A stretch of DNA of 64,000 nt from assembly GCF_000271845.1 (NCBI RefSeq), contig NZ_JH719395.1:2135131-2199130 (forward strand), given 5' to 3'. Source of the stretch: Rhizobium leguminosarum bv. trifolii WSM2297 (GTDB lineage: Bacteria; Pseudomonadota; Alphaproteobacteria; Rhizobiales; Rhizobiaceae). Positions within the stretch are counted from its first letter, which is position 1; the number at the start of each line of letters is the position of its first letter. Below are positions 16,505 to 26,115 of the stretch, piece after piece. Under the pieces are notes generated by a model that was not told the origin of the DNA, searched no databases, and saw nothing but the letters and a program-made list of their open reading frames with translations. Both the position numbers and the translations under genes were made by a program.

Positions 16505-18759
16505 TCAGAACGTCTTGGAGAGCGAGACCTTGAAGGTGCGGCCAGGCTCGGAATACCAATCGCGCGGCTGCGACGCCGTCACCGAGCTGAGATTGACCTC
16601 GCGCACGGCAAGCGCGTTGAAATATTCCTGGTCGAAGATGTTGTAGACGCCAGCCTGCACGCGCAGGGCCGGCAACTGTTCCGGCGTCCACCAGCCGGTC
16701 AAGTCGACGATCGCATAGCCGGGCGCATCGAAGGTCGTATCGGCGGTCGAGCCGACGGTGTTGAGATGGTCGGTGAGCATGCCGGCCGAAAGCGTCGAGG
16801 AAAGGTCGAAGCCGAAGGTCTCATTGCTCCAGCCACCGCCGACAATCGCCTTGAACGGTGCCACCGAGCGCAGGCGCTGCGTGGTTTCTTCATTCCGGCC
16901 ATAGGCATAGGCAAGCGAAGCATGAAGATTGATGCCGTTGTTGAACGTCTTGGCGGCGCTGGCTTCAATACCCGAGATCGTCGCCGCTGCCACGTTCGTG
17001 TAATTGAACTCAGTGAAGCCGGTCGCATCCCTGCTTGTTACCGTCTCGATAAAGTTCTGGTAGCGGGTGTGGAAAGCCGCAATCCGGCCGGTAAAATCGC
17101 CGGTGTCGAAATTGGCGCCGACTTCGATGCCGCGGCCGATTTCCGGTTCCAGATCGGGATTGCCGAGCTGGGCGTAGCGGCCCGTTGGGTTGTAGAAGCG
17201 GCTGTAAAGCTCGTCCACGGTCGGCGCGCGGAAGCCGCCCGCAAGTTGCATATAAAGCTCTACGTCGGGCGTCAGGTCGTATGTCGCAAGGATCTTCGGC
17301 GATAAGGCGGCTTCCGTCCGGTGGCGAAGGTCGCCGAAACGAGCAAGTCCGGTATTGCTCGCAAAACCGCCGTCGGTCGACGGGTCGTAGTTGAACCAAT
17401 CGAAGCGGAAACCGGGTGTCAGCGCGAAGCCGGTATTGCCGATTTCGATCTTGTCTTCGACAACAAGCCCAAGGCTCTGGCTGTCCACATTGGGAACTTC
17501 GCCTGATTGTTCAGCGCCGGGCATGTTGTCGATGTCGGGCAAAGAGCCCAGCTATATTGGCTCCAGCTCGACACGCCGGCGTCGAGGCCGACGCGAACGG
17601 AGTGGTTGAGACCGGAATATTCGAAATCCTTCGTGGCGGTGCCGCTGAAGCCCCAGGTTTGGTTTTCGATTTCGTTGTTGCGGCCATAGGCCACATTGGC
17701 GGTCGTCCGGCCCCTGCTGCCGGCTTCCTTCTTCAGATCCAGCCAATAGAGCGTGGCGCGCGCACTGCTGAAGAACGCGTCGGAGGACTGTGCTTCATAA
17801 GCATAATCGAGCGATACGCGATCGCGGTCACGCAGTTCGCGGCCGTCATAATTGTCGATCATGAAGGCGCGGGGCGTGGCGCCTCCTTGGAGTTCGCGCA
17901 GGTCTGTCTTGAGATCGCGGCGGAACCGTTCCGCCGTCAAGCCGATCCGATGGCCGCCTTCCAGTTCCTGGCGCAGTTTGAAGAGCAGGTTGTTCTGATC
18001 GAAATCAGCCGGATCCGCCTCGGTGCGGAAACGACCGTAACTGTCGTTGTCGCCCATATTGTCGCGTTCATGGCCCCTGCGGTAACCGCCCTGGAACAGG
18101 ATCGACGTGCCGCCGATCTTCTTGGCGGCGGCGGCCGATCCGGAAAGGCTGCGGTCTTCGCTGTCATAGGTGGACTTGACGATCGCGCCCCAGTCGCGGC
18201 CTTCGGGAATAAGATCCTCCGGCTCCAGCGTATTGAGAACGACGGCACCGCCGAGCATGCCCGAACCACCCTTGCTCGAATCCGCACCGCGCACGATATC
18301 GAGCGAAGACAGCGAATCGAAATCGAAGGTATCGCCGCCGCCATTGGCGTTGGCCGGAGCAAAAGCACCCTGGCGCGAGCTGTTCGAAATATAAGGGATC
18401 GGAATGCCGTCGATCGTGGTCAGGATGCGCGAACCGGAAAGGCCGCGCAGGTTGAAGCCTGCGTCGGCGCGCGAATAATTCACGCCCGCATCGACCCTGC
18501 GGCCAATTTCGCTGTAATTGGTGATCTGCTTCTCCTGCAACTGCTTGGCGGTAATTTCGGTCGCCAGCGGCGTATCGGCGACGCTGCCCGGCGCCACGCG
18601 TTTTCCCTTGATGACGATCTTCTGCAGGACGGTGCTGTCTTCCGCGGTGGCTTGCGGCGCCGTTGCCGCAGCGCTTTGCGCTAGAGATTTTGAAACAGGA
18701 AGAACAATAGCGGCTGCCGTGCAGACCAATAGAACCGAGCGCCAATACCGGACGATCAT
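16505..18759 (-). pseudogene. shmR: TonB-dependent heme/hemoglobin-type receptor, frameshifted
   Basis: Outer-membrane receptor of the hemoglobin/transferrin/lactoferrin class, probably for heme. The N-terminal part (ATG 18759, AGAGG upstream) has a signal peptide to A-Q-S, a TonB box-like T-V-L-Q-K-I-V-I-K-G and a plug domain (R-G-L-S-G-S-R-I-L-T-T-I-D-G-I-P). The C-terminal barrel part, in another frame, has the heme-receptor F-R-A-P and N-P-D-L-E-P-E box and a terminal Phe. The frames switch between 17553 and 17537; restoring one base (for instance one G in TGGGC at 17550-17546) joins them into about 750 residues. In S. meliloti shmR also lies beside trpE(G), from memory. Confidence 0.8.
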
Positions 18760-18918
18760 AACCTAGCCTCTCATGATGATTACCGGGCTGGCTGGTCGTG
18801 GCGCGTCGAACGCTCGAGGGGCTGGCTGGGCTTTGCGGATGAAGGCGCGGAATTTCGCCTTCTTTTCGCCGCATAAAAAACATGAGCATCATTGTCAAGA
18901 TAAAGTGGGTATTTATGT

Positions 18919-18933
18919 TGAATAATATAATCA
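18919..18933. promoter_or_regulatory. RirA-type IRO box
   Basis: TGA-N9-TCA with an AT-only spacer (TGAATAATATAATCA), matching the rhizobial iron-responsive operator consensus TGA-N9-TCA. It lies 160 bases before the receptor start, about 20 bases upstream of a -35-like TTGACA on the minus strand (18898-18893). Predicts repression under iron sufficiency. Confidence 0.6.
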
Positions 18934-19009
18934 AGTTTTAGCGATCTTTCCGGAGGTTGCGCGATTGCAACGAAAACTGCGATAATGCGTTATCCTCTCC
19001 GCTATCGAC

Positions 19010-20017
19010 ATGACGGAACCGGATGCGTTGAGAAAATTTTCGATACTGGCGATTGTCGCCGCAACCGCCTTTCTTGCCGGCGCCCGCCTGCCCCCGCACG
19101 GCCCTTTACCCCAACCTCGACCGGATGCCGGGGATATAACAGCTCCCGCCCCACTCCCCGACAAGACTGAACTGCCTGCACCGGATGATGTGCCCGCGCC
19201 TCAGCCAAAGCCTGATGTGCCAAAGCCTGAAGTGAAGGAGGAGCCGAAAACGCCGGCACGGGACCAGCCGTCGGTGCCATCCACCGAACCGGCAAAGCCC
19301 GAACAATCCAAGCCGGAACAGTCAAAGCCTGAGCCGGCAGAACCCATGCAGGGCCCGCCGCTGCCGCCGGGCAAAGGTCCGCAGACGCCGGCGGAAGACA
19401 ACAAGCCACCTGCCGAGCAGACGCTCGAAGAACAGCATCTGACGATCGAACCCGAAAGCGACGCCGACCACGCCGAATGCACGGCGGCACTCCAGGCCCT
19501 GGGCGTCGTCTTCAAGGAAACGCCGCGCATCGACGACGGCAACGGCTGCGGCATCGACAAGCCGATCATCGTCTCCGAAGCCCTGCCCGGAATCAAGCTC
19601 AAGCCGGAGGCGACGATCCGCTGCCCGGCAGCCCTTGCCCTTGCCCGCTGGATGAAGGAGAGCGTTATTCCGGCAGCCTCCGCCGCCCTGCCGGAGCAGG
19701 GTCGCCTCACCACCGTCAACCAGGCAACGGCCTATATGTGCCGCCTGCGCAACGGTGCCGGAACGGGCAAGATCTCAGAGCATGCCCGCGGCAACGCCAT
19801 CGACATTGCCAGCTTCCATTTCGAAAAGGGCGAGGATGTCGCCGTCCGCTCCCGCCGCGAAGACCCGACGCTGACCGGCGCCTTCCAGCGCACCGTCAGC
19901 GCCGCAGGCTGCCTCTATTTCACCACCGTGCTCGACCCCGAAAGCGACGCCGCCCACGAGACCCATTTCCATCTCGACGTGATCGAGAGGAAGGGCGGCT
20001 ATCGCTATTGTCACTAA
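19010..20017 (+). CDS. Extensin-like C-terminal domain protein
   Basis: Predicted secreted or membrane-anchored protein of 335 residues. The N-terminal hydrophobic segment (I-L-A-I-V-A-A-T-A-F-L-A-G-A) is followed by about 110 residues rich in Pro, Lys, Glu and Gln with repeated P-x-Q-S-K-P-E units, suited to spanning cell-wall layers. The extensin-like C-terminal domain (about 155-335) has paired Cys residues, S-E-H-A-R-G-N-A-I-D-I and H-E-T-H-F-H-L-D. These His/Asp residues resemble the zinc sites of the LAS (VanY/M15-type) peptidases, so a peptidoglycan role is plausible. It diverges from the heme receptor gene. Confidence 0.8.
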   Translation: MTEPDALRKFSILAIVAATAFLAGARLPPHGPLPQPRPDAGDITAPAPLPDKTELPAPDDVPAPQPKPDVPKPEVKEEPKTPARDQPSVPSTEPAKPEQSKPEQSKPEPAEPMQGPPLPPGKGPQTPAEDNKPPAEQTLEEQHLTIEPESDADHAECTAALQALGVVFKETPRIDDGNGCGIDKPIIVSEALPGIKLKPEATIRCPAALALARWMKESVIPAASAALPEQGRLTTVNQATAYMCRLRNGAGTGKISEHARGNAIDIASFHFEKGEDVAVRSRREDPTLTGAFQRTVSAAGCLYFTTVLDPESDAAHETHFHLDVIERKGGYRYCH

Positions 20018-20106
20018 TCATTTCAAGCGCTTGCGATTCCAGCTTGAATCAGGCCGTAAAATACCCAAATCGATGCGTAAAACGCGAGGGGAAGGGCCGG
20101 CAACGA

Positions 20107-20331
20107 ATGAAAACGATCGCAGGCTCCCTGATCGCCTACCTGTTTTTCCTCGGTATCGGCTATGTCTTCACCGGCGAACTGTATTGGTTCGCCTGTCTGG
20201 GTGTGTTTTCCTTCGGTCTGGAGAGGCTCTTCATCTGGCTGTTCGTCGACCCGGACTATGGAAAGCGCCGCGATCGTCCGACCGGACACCCCGGCAAGCT
20301 GTCCCCGGATCAGAACAGCCCCTCGATATAA
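20107..20331 (+). CDS. Small membrane protein, hypothetical
   Basis: A 74-residue protein with two predicted spans ([17 protein letters not shown] and [20 protein letters not shown]) and a short basic tail. ATG 20107 lies 90 bases after the extensin-like gene with a purine-rich GGGGAAGGG upstream. Its last 22 bases overlap the 3' end of the convergent fhs gene. No known function. Confidence 0.6.
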   Translation: MKTIAGSLIAYLFFLGIGYVFTGELYWFACLGVFSFGLERLFIWLFVDPDYGKRRDRPTGHPGKLSPDQNSPSI

Positions 20332-21989
20332 CCCTGCTCATTCAGGAAAATCCGTTCCGCCGACGGTGACTTCGGCAGCCCGGGCATCGTCATGATCTCT
20401 CCGGTGATGGCGACGACGAAGCCGGCGCCGGCCGAAAGCCGCACCTCCCGCACGGTAACGATGTGGCCCTCCGGCGCGCCGCGCAGGCTCGGATCGGTCG
20501 AGAAGGAATATTGCGTTTTGGCCATGCAGACCGGCAGCTTGCCATAGCCCTGCTCCTCCCATGTCTGCAATTGGTCGCGCACCGCCTTGTCGGCCGTCAC
20601 CTCGCCGGCATGGTAGATCTTCGAGGCGACGATCTCGATCTTCTCGAACAGCGAAATATCGTCGCCATAGAGCGGCTGGAATTTCGCCTGACCGGATTCG
20701 GCCAGTTCCACCACCTTGTGCGCCAGTTCCTCGATGCCGGCCGAACCCAGCGCCCAGTGGCGGCAAAGGATCGCCTCGGCGCCAAGCCTAGAAACAAATT
20801 CCTTCACCGCCGCGATTTCGGCTTCGGTATCCGAGATGAAATGGTTGATCGCGACGACGACCGGCACACCGAAACGGCGCACATTGGCGACGTGCCGGCC
20901 AAGATTGGCGCAGCCCTTCTTCAGTGCGACGACATCCTCTGTGCCGAGGTCCTCCTTCTTTACCCCGCCATTCATCTTCAACGCCCTGACGGTCGCAACG
21001 ATGACCGCCGCATCCGGCTTCAGCCCGGCCTTGCGGCACTTGATGTCGAAAAATTTCTCGGCGCCGAGATCTGCCCCAAAACCCGCTTCCGTCACCACAT
21101 AATCGCCGAGCTTCAGCGCCGTCTTCGTCGCCGTCACCGAATTGCAGCCATGGGCGATATTGGCAAACGGCCCGCCATGCACGAAGGCCGGATTGTTCTC
21201 GAGCGTCTGAACCAGGTTCGGCTGCATCGCATCTTTCAACAGCACCGCCATGGCGCCGTCGGCTTTCAGGTCGCGCGCATGCACCGGCGTCCTGTCGAAG
21301 CGATAGCCTATGATGATGTCACCGAGCCGCCGCTCCAGATCCCTAAGGTCGGTTGCGAGGCAGAGGATCGCCATCACTTCGGAGGCAACGGTGATGTCGA
21401 ACCCGCCCTGGCGCGGGAAGCCGTTGGCAACGCCGCCGAGCGAGGAGACCATGGTCCGGAGCGCCCGGTCGTTCATATCCATCACTCGCCGCCAGGTGAT
21501 GCGGCGGATATCGATATTCTCTTCGTTGCCCCAGTAAATGTGGTTATCGATCATCGCCGCCAGCAGATTGTGCGCCGAGGTGATCGCATGGAAATCGCCG
21601 GTGAAATGCAGGTTGATGTCTTCCATCGGCACGACCTGCGCATAACCGCCGCCGGCCGCTCCCCCCTTGACGCCGAAGCAAGGGCCGAGTGAAGCCTCGC
21701 GGATGCAGACGATGGCTTTCTTGCCGATCCGGGTCAGCCCGTCGCCGAGCCCAACGGTGGTCGTTGTCTTGCCCTCGCCCGCCGGCGTCGGATTGATGGC
21801 GGTGACGAGGATCAGCTTGCCGTCCTTCTTGCCCGCTTGCCCGGCGATGAACTCGGCGCTGACCTTTGCCTTGTCGTGACCGTAGGGGACGAGCTGCTCG
21901 ACTGGAATGCCGAGCTTCGCCCCGATCTCGAAGATCGGCTTCTTGGCTGCAGCGCGCGCGATCTCGATATCGGATTTGATTGGTGGCAT
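20310..21989 (-). CDS. fhs: Formate--tetrahydrofolate ligase
   Basis: Joins formate to tetrahydrofolate at the cost of ATP, giving 10-formyl-THF for purine and formyl-Met synthesis. The 559-residue protein has family-typical length. The P-loop [11 protein letters not shown] lies near residue 70, followed by [19 protein letters not shown], and the C-terminal region contains [13 protein letters not shown] 21989 (M-P-P-I-K-S-D) was chosen by family N-terminus; the frame from 22043 adds 18 unsupported residues. No other one-carbon genes are adjacent. Confidence 0.96.
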   Translation of the reverse strand: MPPIKSDIEIARAAAKKPIFEIGAKLGIPVEQLVPYGHDKAKVSAEFIAGQAGKKDGKLILVTAINPTPAGEGKTTTTVGLGDGLTRIGKKAIVCIREASLGPCFGVKGGAAGGGYAQVVPMEDINLHFTGDFHAITSAHNLLAAMIDNHIYWGNEENIDIRRITWRRVMDMNDRALRTMVSSLGGVANGFPRQGGFDITVASEVMAILCLATDLRDLERRLGDIIIGYRFDRTPVHARDLKADGAMAVLLKDAMQPNLVQTLENNPAFVHGGPFANIAHGCNSVTATKTALKLGDYVVTEAGFGADLGAEKFFDIKCRKAGLKPDAAVIVATVRALKMNGGVKKEDLGTEDVVALKKGCANLGRHVANVRRFGVPVVVAINHFISDTEAEIAAVKEFVSRLGAEAILCRHWALGSAGIEELAHKVVELAESGQAKFQPLYGDDISLFEKIEIVASKIYHAGEVTADKAVRDQLQTWEEQGYGKLPVCMAKTQYSFSTDPSLRGAPEGHIVTVREVRLSAGAGFVVAITGEIMTMPGLPKSPSAERIFLNEQGYIEGLF

Positions 21990-22148
21990 GGATGTTCCCC
22001 GTCCCGACTTCCGCGGACGCGGAGTCGTTTGTTCTCCCTCCATCGAGATATCGAAATATCGGCGGGCTGTGAATAGCGCTGCGCCTTGCGGCCGCCGCGC
22101 TGGATGTTTAAGTGGCGGTCAACGATCGCGGTTTTACAGGATGAAGAC

Positions 22149-22679
22149 ATGAAAGCACTGGAACTCATCATCGAGCGCATCATCCTGTCGAGCCGCTGGC
22201 TCCTCGTCGCCTTCTATTTCGGCCTTGTCGCAGCACTCGCCGTCTATGCCGTTTCCTTCGGCTACAAGCTCCTGAAGATCGCCTCCGGCGTCTTCGCCCT
22301 CGACGAGGCGGAGATGATCCTTGCCATGCTCAGCCTGATCGATGCGGCCCTCGTCGCCAGCCTGATTGTCATGGTGATAATCTCCGGCTACGAGAATTTT
22401 GTCAGCCGCTTCGATGAGGCCAGCGAAGCCGACAACGAAGTCTCCTTTCTCGGCAAGCTCGATTCAGGCAGCCTGAAGATCAAGGTCGCCTCCTCGATCG
22501 TCGCCATCTCCTCCATCCACCTGCTGCAGGTCTTTCTCAATGCCGACAAATATGCGGACGGTAAGATCATGTGGCTGACGCTCATGCACCTCGCCTTCGT
22601 CGCCTCCGCCGTCATGCTCGGCTTCCTGGAAAAGCTGATGAGCGTGACCGCTAAGAATGATTTGAAGGATAAGGCTTAA
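22149..22679 (+). CDS. yqhA: UPF0114 / TIGR00645 family membrane protein
   Basis: Inner-membrane protein of unknown function, 176 residues from ATG 22149, with hydrophobic segments near residues 12-40, 55-80, 115-130 and 140-160. E-x-I-I-L-x-S-R-W-L at the N-terminus, V-M-I-I-S-G-Y-E-N-F-V-S and S-S-I-H-L-L-Q-V-F are characteristic of the YqhA family. It diverges from fhs. A RIME-like repeat begins at its stop codon. Confidence 0.85.
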   Translation: MKALELIIERIILSSRWLLVAFYFGLVAALAVYAVSFGYKLLKIASGVFALDEAEMILAMLSLIDAALVASLIVMVIISGYENFVSRFDEASEADNEVSFLGKLDSGSLKIKVASSIVAISSIHLLQVFLNADKYADGKIMWLTLMHLAFVASAVMLGFLEKLMSVTAKNDLKDKA

Positions 22680-22770
22680 TGCATGCCGCCCCGGAAGCAG
22701 TTCCGGGGCGGCATAAAAACAAGGAGCCAAAGCGCGCCGCATGATTCAAAATTGATGTGACGCGCTTTAG
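22680..22770. repeat. RIME-like repeat, copy 1
   Basis: Two palindromes in tandem: a perfect 14-bp stem ATGCCGCCCCGGAA / TTCCGGGGCGGCAT (22683-22714), then AAAGCGCG ... CGCGCTTT (22729-22769). The linker ATAAAAACAA.GAGC.AAAGCGCG is shared with the copy at 47991-48096. The layout matches the rhizobium-specific intergenic mosaic element. The first stem also ends the YqhA-type gene. Confidence 0.75.
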
Positions 22771-22842
22771 AAGTCGGTACAGGAGCGCGTCGAACAGGTG
22801 AGCAAGCGGGAACGCCATGTCCCTCTCCTTCGCGTCCCGATA

Positions 22843-24510
22843 TCAATTTAGCGAAGCAGCAGCAGGAACGATCTCGGCCTCCGCCTTTCTGGGGCATCGA
22901 AGGCTTTCCTTGGCATCGGGTCCACACAGGCGATAACCGGGCTCGTCGCCATAAGGGATGATACCGTTGATAATGCCAAGCTCGAGCGCCTGAGAACGAA
23001 GTATAGTCTTTCGCTCGGTCGATGTTGCCAGCATCGTCGACTCGAATGTCTCGGCACTGACGCCCATCTCGTCGAAATAGGCGAAGAATTTCGTATATTC
23101 GGCGGTCGTGGGTCTGGCGAGGCCGATAGTGGAATATCCGATGATCCGCGGCGTTCCGCTCATCAAGACAAGAGTACAGGTCGAAAGACAGTATCCACCC
23201 CCAGCAAAAACCTCGCCTTCGGTCGGTCCACTTTTGGCGATACCCGCCTTGCAACGCGGATCCAGCTTTGGACAATTCGGCAACCACGTTCTGCCGATTG
23301 ATGTCTCCAGACCTGCAGCACGGATCAGACGGCCCATCGCGAAAGCCGCATCCATGTCCCCGCCATTAGACTGAAGGACGATCGGCAGCTTTGTTCCGCC
23401 GAGCGATTTCAAGATCGCCTCCAGCCGCGCTGGTGTCTCCCGCGTGATGTCTCCATCCGCGGAAATCCATTGCATGCACTCGTCCTGGCAATTGCCATTG
23501 TACATCAGCAGAAAGTCCATCGGATGGGTTTTCGGCAGATTCTCGCTTTTGTCTGCGGTCGTATTCAGCACGGGCGCCTTAAGTACAGGCGCTTCGGCTG
23601 TCACAGGCGCGTCAACGGCCGGATGGCCATGGCAAGTGGCTTCGGGTGCGCAGAGCGACATGCCGGGCCGCTCACTATAAGGCAACATATCCGTGATGAG
23701 ACCTATTCGAAGGGCATCGGCAGACGGCACCAGATGAATGCTGTCCGGCGTGGCGCTCATCATCATGTCGATCACATCGTCGGCGACGCCCATTTCTTTC
23801 AAATAGGCCGTCAGTGCGGCGTTGGCTTTCTTGCCGAGCTTGGTAGAACTGGTCTGCCCCGCCACCTTGCGTCCCACCTCCTTGCGGGAGATCTCCTTCT
23901 TCTTGCCGTTCACCATCTTGTATTCGATGCGATAGGAGACGCGCACCCTGTTGTAGATGGTCGTGATCTGATGGACGCCGATCAAGGACCATTGCGACGC
24001 GACACGCGACGTACCGCCGGCGAACGCCAGCGGACAGGCGGAAAAGCAATATGCGCCGGCCGAATAAGTGTAGCCGGTCGCGGTTCCGTCCTTGGCGATA
24101 GCGGCGTCGCAGAGCGTATCCTGAACCGGGCACCCCTTCAGCAGCGTGCCGCCGACCGCCGTTTCCAGGCCGGCCTTGCGGATCATCCGGCCCATCGCAT
24201 AGGCGGCATCGACATCGCCGCCCTCCGAACGGAAGACGACCGGCAGTTTCCGGCCGCCGATCTTCTTGATAATTTTTCTCAGCCGAGCGGGCGTATCGGC
24301 AGTTATGCGCCCCTCCGCCGATATCCATTCAGGACAGTTTTCCTGGCAGAGGGAACTGCGCACGATGATGAAATTCATCGGGGGCTGTGCTGCCTGTTTT
24401 TGTTCGGCAGCCTGCGAGGTTGCCGTCCCGATCGGCAAGGTCAAAAGGAGAAAAACAAGTAATAAGCTGGAAAATAGACACCTTACCAAAAAGGAAATTG
24501 CAAAGCGCAC
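22843..24510 (-). CDS. Exported protein with two tandem ClpP/crotonase-like domains
   Basis: Predicted periplasmic protein of 555 residues with an N-terminal signal/anchor (L-L-L-V-F-L-L-L-T-L-P-I). Two homologous modules, about 45-300 and 333-540, each begin N/D-F-x-x-x-x-x-x-x-C-x-x-x-C-x-x-W-I-S-A-x-G and contain S-E/N-G-G-D-x-D-A-A-x-A-M-G-R. Module 1 has a Ser157 nucleophile candidate (Y-C-F-S-A-C-P) and His180 (L-I-G-V-H-Q), spaced as in ClpP-like folds (COG3904-type). Module 2 keeps Ser (Y-C-L-S-T-C) but has Leu-Ala where the His should be. Conserved Cys pairs suggest disulfides. Function unknown. Confidence 0.7.
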   Translation of the reverse strand: MRFAISFLVRCLFSSLLLVFLLLTLPIGTATSQAAEQKQAAQPPMNFIIVRSSLCQENCPEWISAEGRITADTPARLRKIIKKIGGRKLPVVFRSEGGDVDAAYAMGRMIRKAGLETAVGGTLLKGCPVQDTLCDAAIAKDGTATGYTYSAGAYCFSACPLAFAGGTSRVASQWSLIGVHQITTIYNRVRVSYRIEYKMVNGKKKEISRKEVGRKVAGQTSSTKLGKKANAALTAYLKEMGVADDVIDMMMSATPDSIHLVPSADALRIGLITDMLPYSERPGMSLCAPEATCHGHPAVDAPVTAEAPVLKAPVLNTTADKSENLPKTHPMDFLLMYNGNCQDECMQWISADGDITRETPARLEAILKSLGGTKLPIVLQSNGGDMDAAFAMGRLIRAAGLETSIGRTWLPNCPKLDPRCKAGIAKSGPTEGEVFAGGGYCLSTCTLVLMSGTPRIIGYSTIGLARPTTAEYTKFFAYFDEMGVSAETFESTMLATSTERKTILRSQALELGIINGIIPYGDEPGYRLCGPDAKESLRCPRKAEAEIVPAAASLN

Positions 24511-24869
24511 GATTAAATTGCCTCAATTGTATATCATGATAGGCTTAGCAACTCGATTGAACGGCAGCAAGCCGGATTTCGATACTCGTTGCCGGCGTAC
24601 TCCCGCAGAGACCCGAGCTCTCCTTGAAATCTTCCAAAGTGATTCTCTCCCCGCCGGACTGCGCGAGACCCATAGCTGCGCGGCGATAGAGGAAGCGAGA
24701 GATACCGTAACGCTATATCCACAAGTCAAAACTCAACTAAAGCGCGACCGCCCGTCAATTATTTTACACAATTTGAGTAAATCAGCTTGCGCTAAGTCAA
24801 TTGGGACTAGCATCCGGCCGGCTTTCTGTGTTTGATAGCGTTAACATTGGGGCAGCCGGAGGCGTACAG
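24511..24869. other. 359-base intergenic region, no gene recognised
   Basis: AT-richer than its surroundings, lying between the divergent exported ClpP-like gene and a LuxR-type regulator, so it should hold both promoters. It contains AATTATTTTACACAATTTG near 24755-24775 but no motif I can assign. Short open frames here have atypical codon use. Confidence 0.5.
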
Positions 24870-25595
24870 ATGTCTTATATGACTACCTCTGAAAGACAGT
24901 CATTGCTTTCGGCAGAGCTTGCCGCTGCACGAACGCGCAGCCTGTTTGCCCAAGCGCTCGGCAGGGTCTCCGCCGCCTTCGGATTGTCGCACGCGACCCT
25001 CATGCACGCTCCGTCCCCGGAAGACCTGCTGTTGAAACCGCTGCTGATCGAAAGCTCGCTTCCGGCCGCCTATATCAAGGACTTCGACCGCGCCCACATG
25101 ATGCGCGGCTGCCCTTTCGGCTTGCGGCTAAGGGAATCCGCCGTCCCTCCGGCCTGGCACCTCAACGACGCCGCCAATGGTCAGGCCTTCCCTGGCGAAC
25201 TGCGTGCCCTGATGCTGCGCCATGCCATACCGGCGGGCGTTGCCATGCCGACCATTGCAGCCAATGGCCAGCGCCTGGTCTTCTGGTTCTGCGGCGAGCG
25301 CGCCGCGCTCAGCCAGAGCGAGGTCAACGAGTTGGCAATGATCATTCTGCATGCACTCGATGCATATAATGCAGTCAAGCGGAATGAGGAATGCGCGCAT
25401 AACGCGCTGTCGACTAGAGAACTAGAAGTTGTGCGCTGGACTGCCCAGGGCAAGACCTCGATCGAAATCGGCCAGATCCTGGCGCTCTCCGATCATACAG
25501 TGAACGCCTACATGACCAACGCGATCAAAAAACTCGATTGCGTCAACCGTACTCAGTTGGTAGCCAAGGCAATACGATTGAAGCTGATAAACTGA
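24870..25595 (+). CDS. LuxR-family transcriptional regulator (autoinducer-domain type, orphan)
   Basis: Regulator of 241 residues. The N-terminal 160 residues resemble an autoinducer-binding domain. The C-terminal GerE/LuxR helix-turn-helix reads L-S-T-R-E-L-E-V-V-R-W-T-A-Q-G-K-T-S-I-E-I-G then S-D-H-T-V-N-A-Y. In the ligand domain the spot of the conserved acyl-homoserine-lactone Asp-Pro appears as Cys-Pro (R-G-C-P-F), while the later Trp (P-P-A-W-H-L) is kept, so the ligand may differ. No luxI-type synthase is in the window. ATG 24870 chosen; an in-frame 24801 start adds 23 unlike residues. A PAS protein gene follows 47 bases on. Confidence 0.8.
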   Translation: MSYMTTSERQSLLSAELAAARTRSLFAQALGRVSAAFGLSHATLMHAPSPEDLLLKPLLIESSLPAAYIKDFDRAHMMRGCPFGLRLRESAVPPAWHLNDAANGQAFPGELRALMLRHAIPAGVAMPTIAANGQRLVFWFCGERAALSQSEVNELAMIILHALDAYNAVKRNEECAHNALSTRELEVVRWTAQGKTSIEIGQILALSDHTVNAYMTNAIKKLDCVNRTQLVAKAIRLKLIN

Positions 25596-25642
25596 GGCTT
25601 CGGAAACAGAGCCAGTACGTTGTCCCGTGATCTGAGGGAATC

Positions 25643-26104
25643 GTGTCTCTTCGCTTCGAACAGCCCGTCGTCGACAAGACTGAGCAATCCCGCGCTCACA
25701 TCGGCATCACCGATGCGGAAATCGTCCAGATGCTTGCTGCCTATCGCCTTTTCGGCTTCTGGCGCATCGACATCGAGACTGGGCATTTCTTTGCAAGCGA
25801 GGATGTGCACGCGATTTTCGACCTCCCCTACAGCAACGGCCCCGTCAATCTGACCGAGCTGATGTCGCGCATCCATGAGGACGACCGCAGCCTGATCGCC
25901 CAGACCTTCGAAGAGGCGAGCCTTCACGGCGTCGGCTTCCATTCCGTATACCGAGTCGACAATCGGCTTGGCGGCCACAAGCTGGTGCGTAGCGTCGGCC
26001 GCTTCCGGGACGGTCAAAGCGGCGGCGGCATCGTCGGCATCGCCTATGAATTCGTCGAGAAGCCACGCGTCGTCGGCTTCGAAGACGATACGAGACCGCG
26101 CTGA
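25643..26104 (+). CDS. PAS-domain protein
   Basis: Soluble 153-residue protein made of one PAS fold (about 25-140): F-G-F-W-R-I-D-I-E-T-G-H-F-F-A-S-E-D-V-H-A-I-F-D, then the PAC-like I-H-E-D-D-R-S-L-I and Y-R-V-D-N-R-L-G-G-H-K-L-V-R-S-V-G-R. No kinase, GGDEF or other output domain, so it would act through a partner. GTG 25643 is preceded by GAGGGA. It follows the LuxR-type regulator by 47 bases on the same strand, suggesting cotranscription, and converges on the DUF2333 gene. Confidence 0.72.
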   Translation: MSLRFEQPVVDKTEQSRAHIGITDAEIVQMLAAYRLFGFWRIDIETGHFFASEDVHAIFDLPYSNGPVNLTELMSRIHEDDRSLIAQTFEEASLHGVGFHSVYRVDNRLGGHKLVRSVGRFRDGQSGGGIVGIAYEFVEKPRVVGFEDDTRPR

Positions 26105-26115
26105 GTCCCGGAAAT

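Noticed and set aside
19201..19330. Repeated Lys-Pro-Glu codons as a possible DNA repeat array or CRISPR
   Set aside because: Short imperfect coding repeats inside the Pro-rich linker of the extensin-like protein; no spacer structure.
24523..24729. Short minus-strand frame in the intergenic region before the LuxR-type gene
   Set aside because: Atypical composition, no ribosome site and no similarity I recognise.
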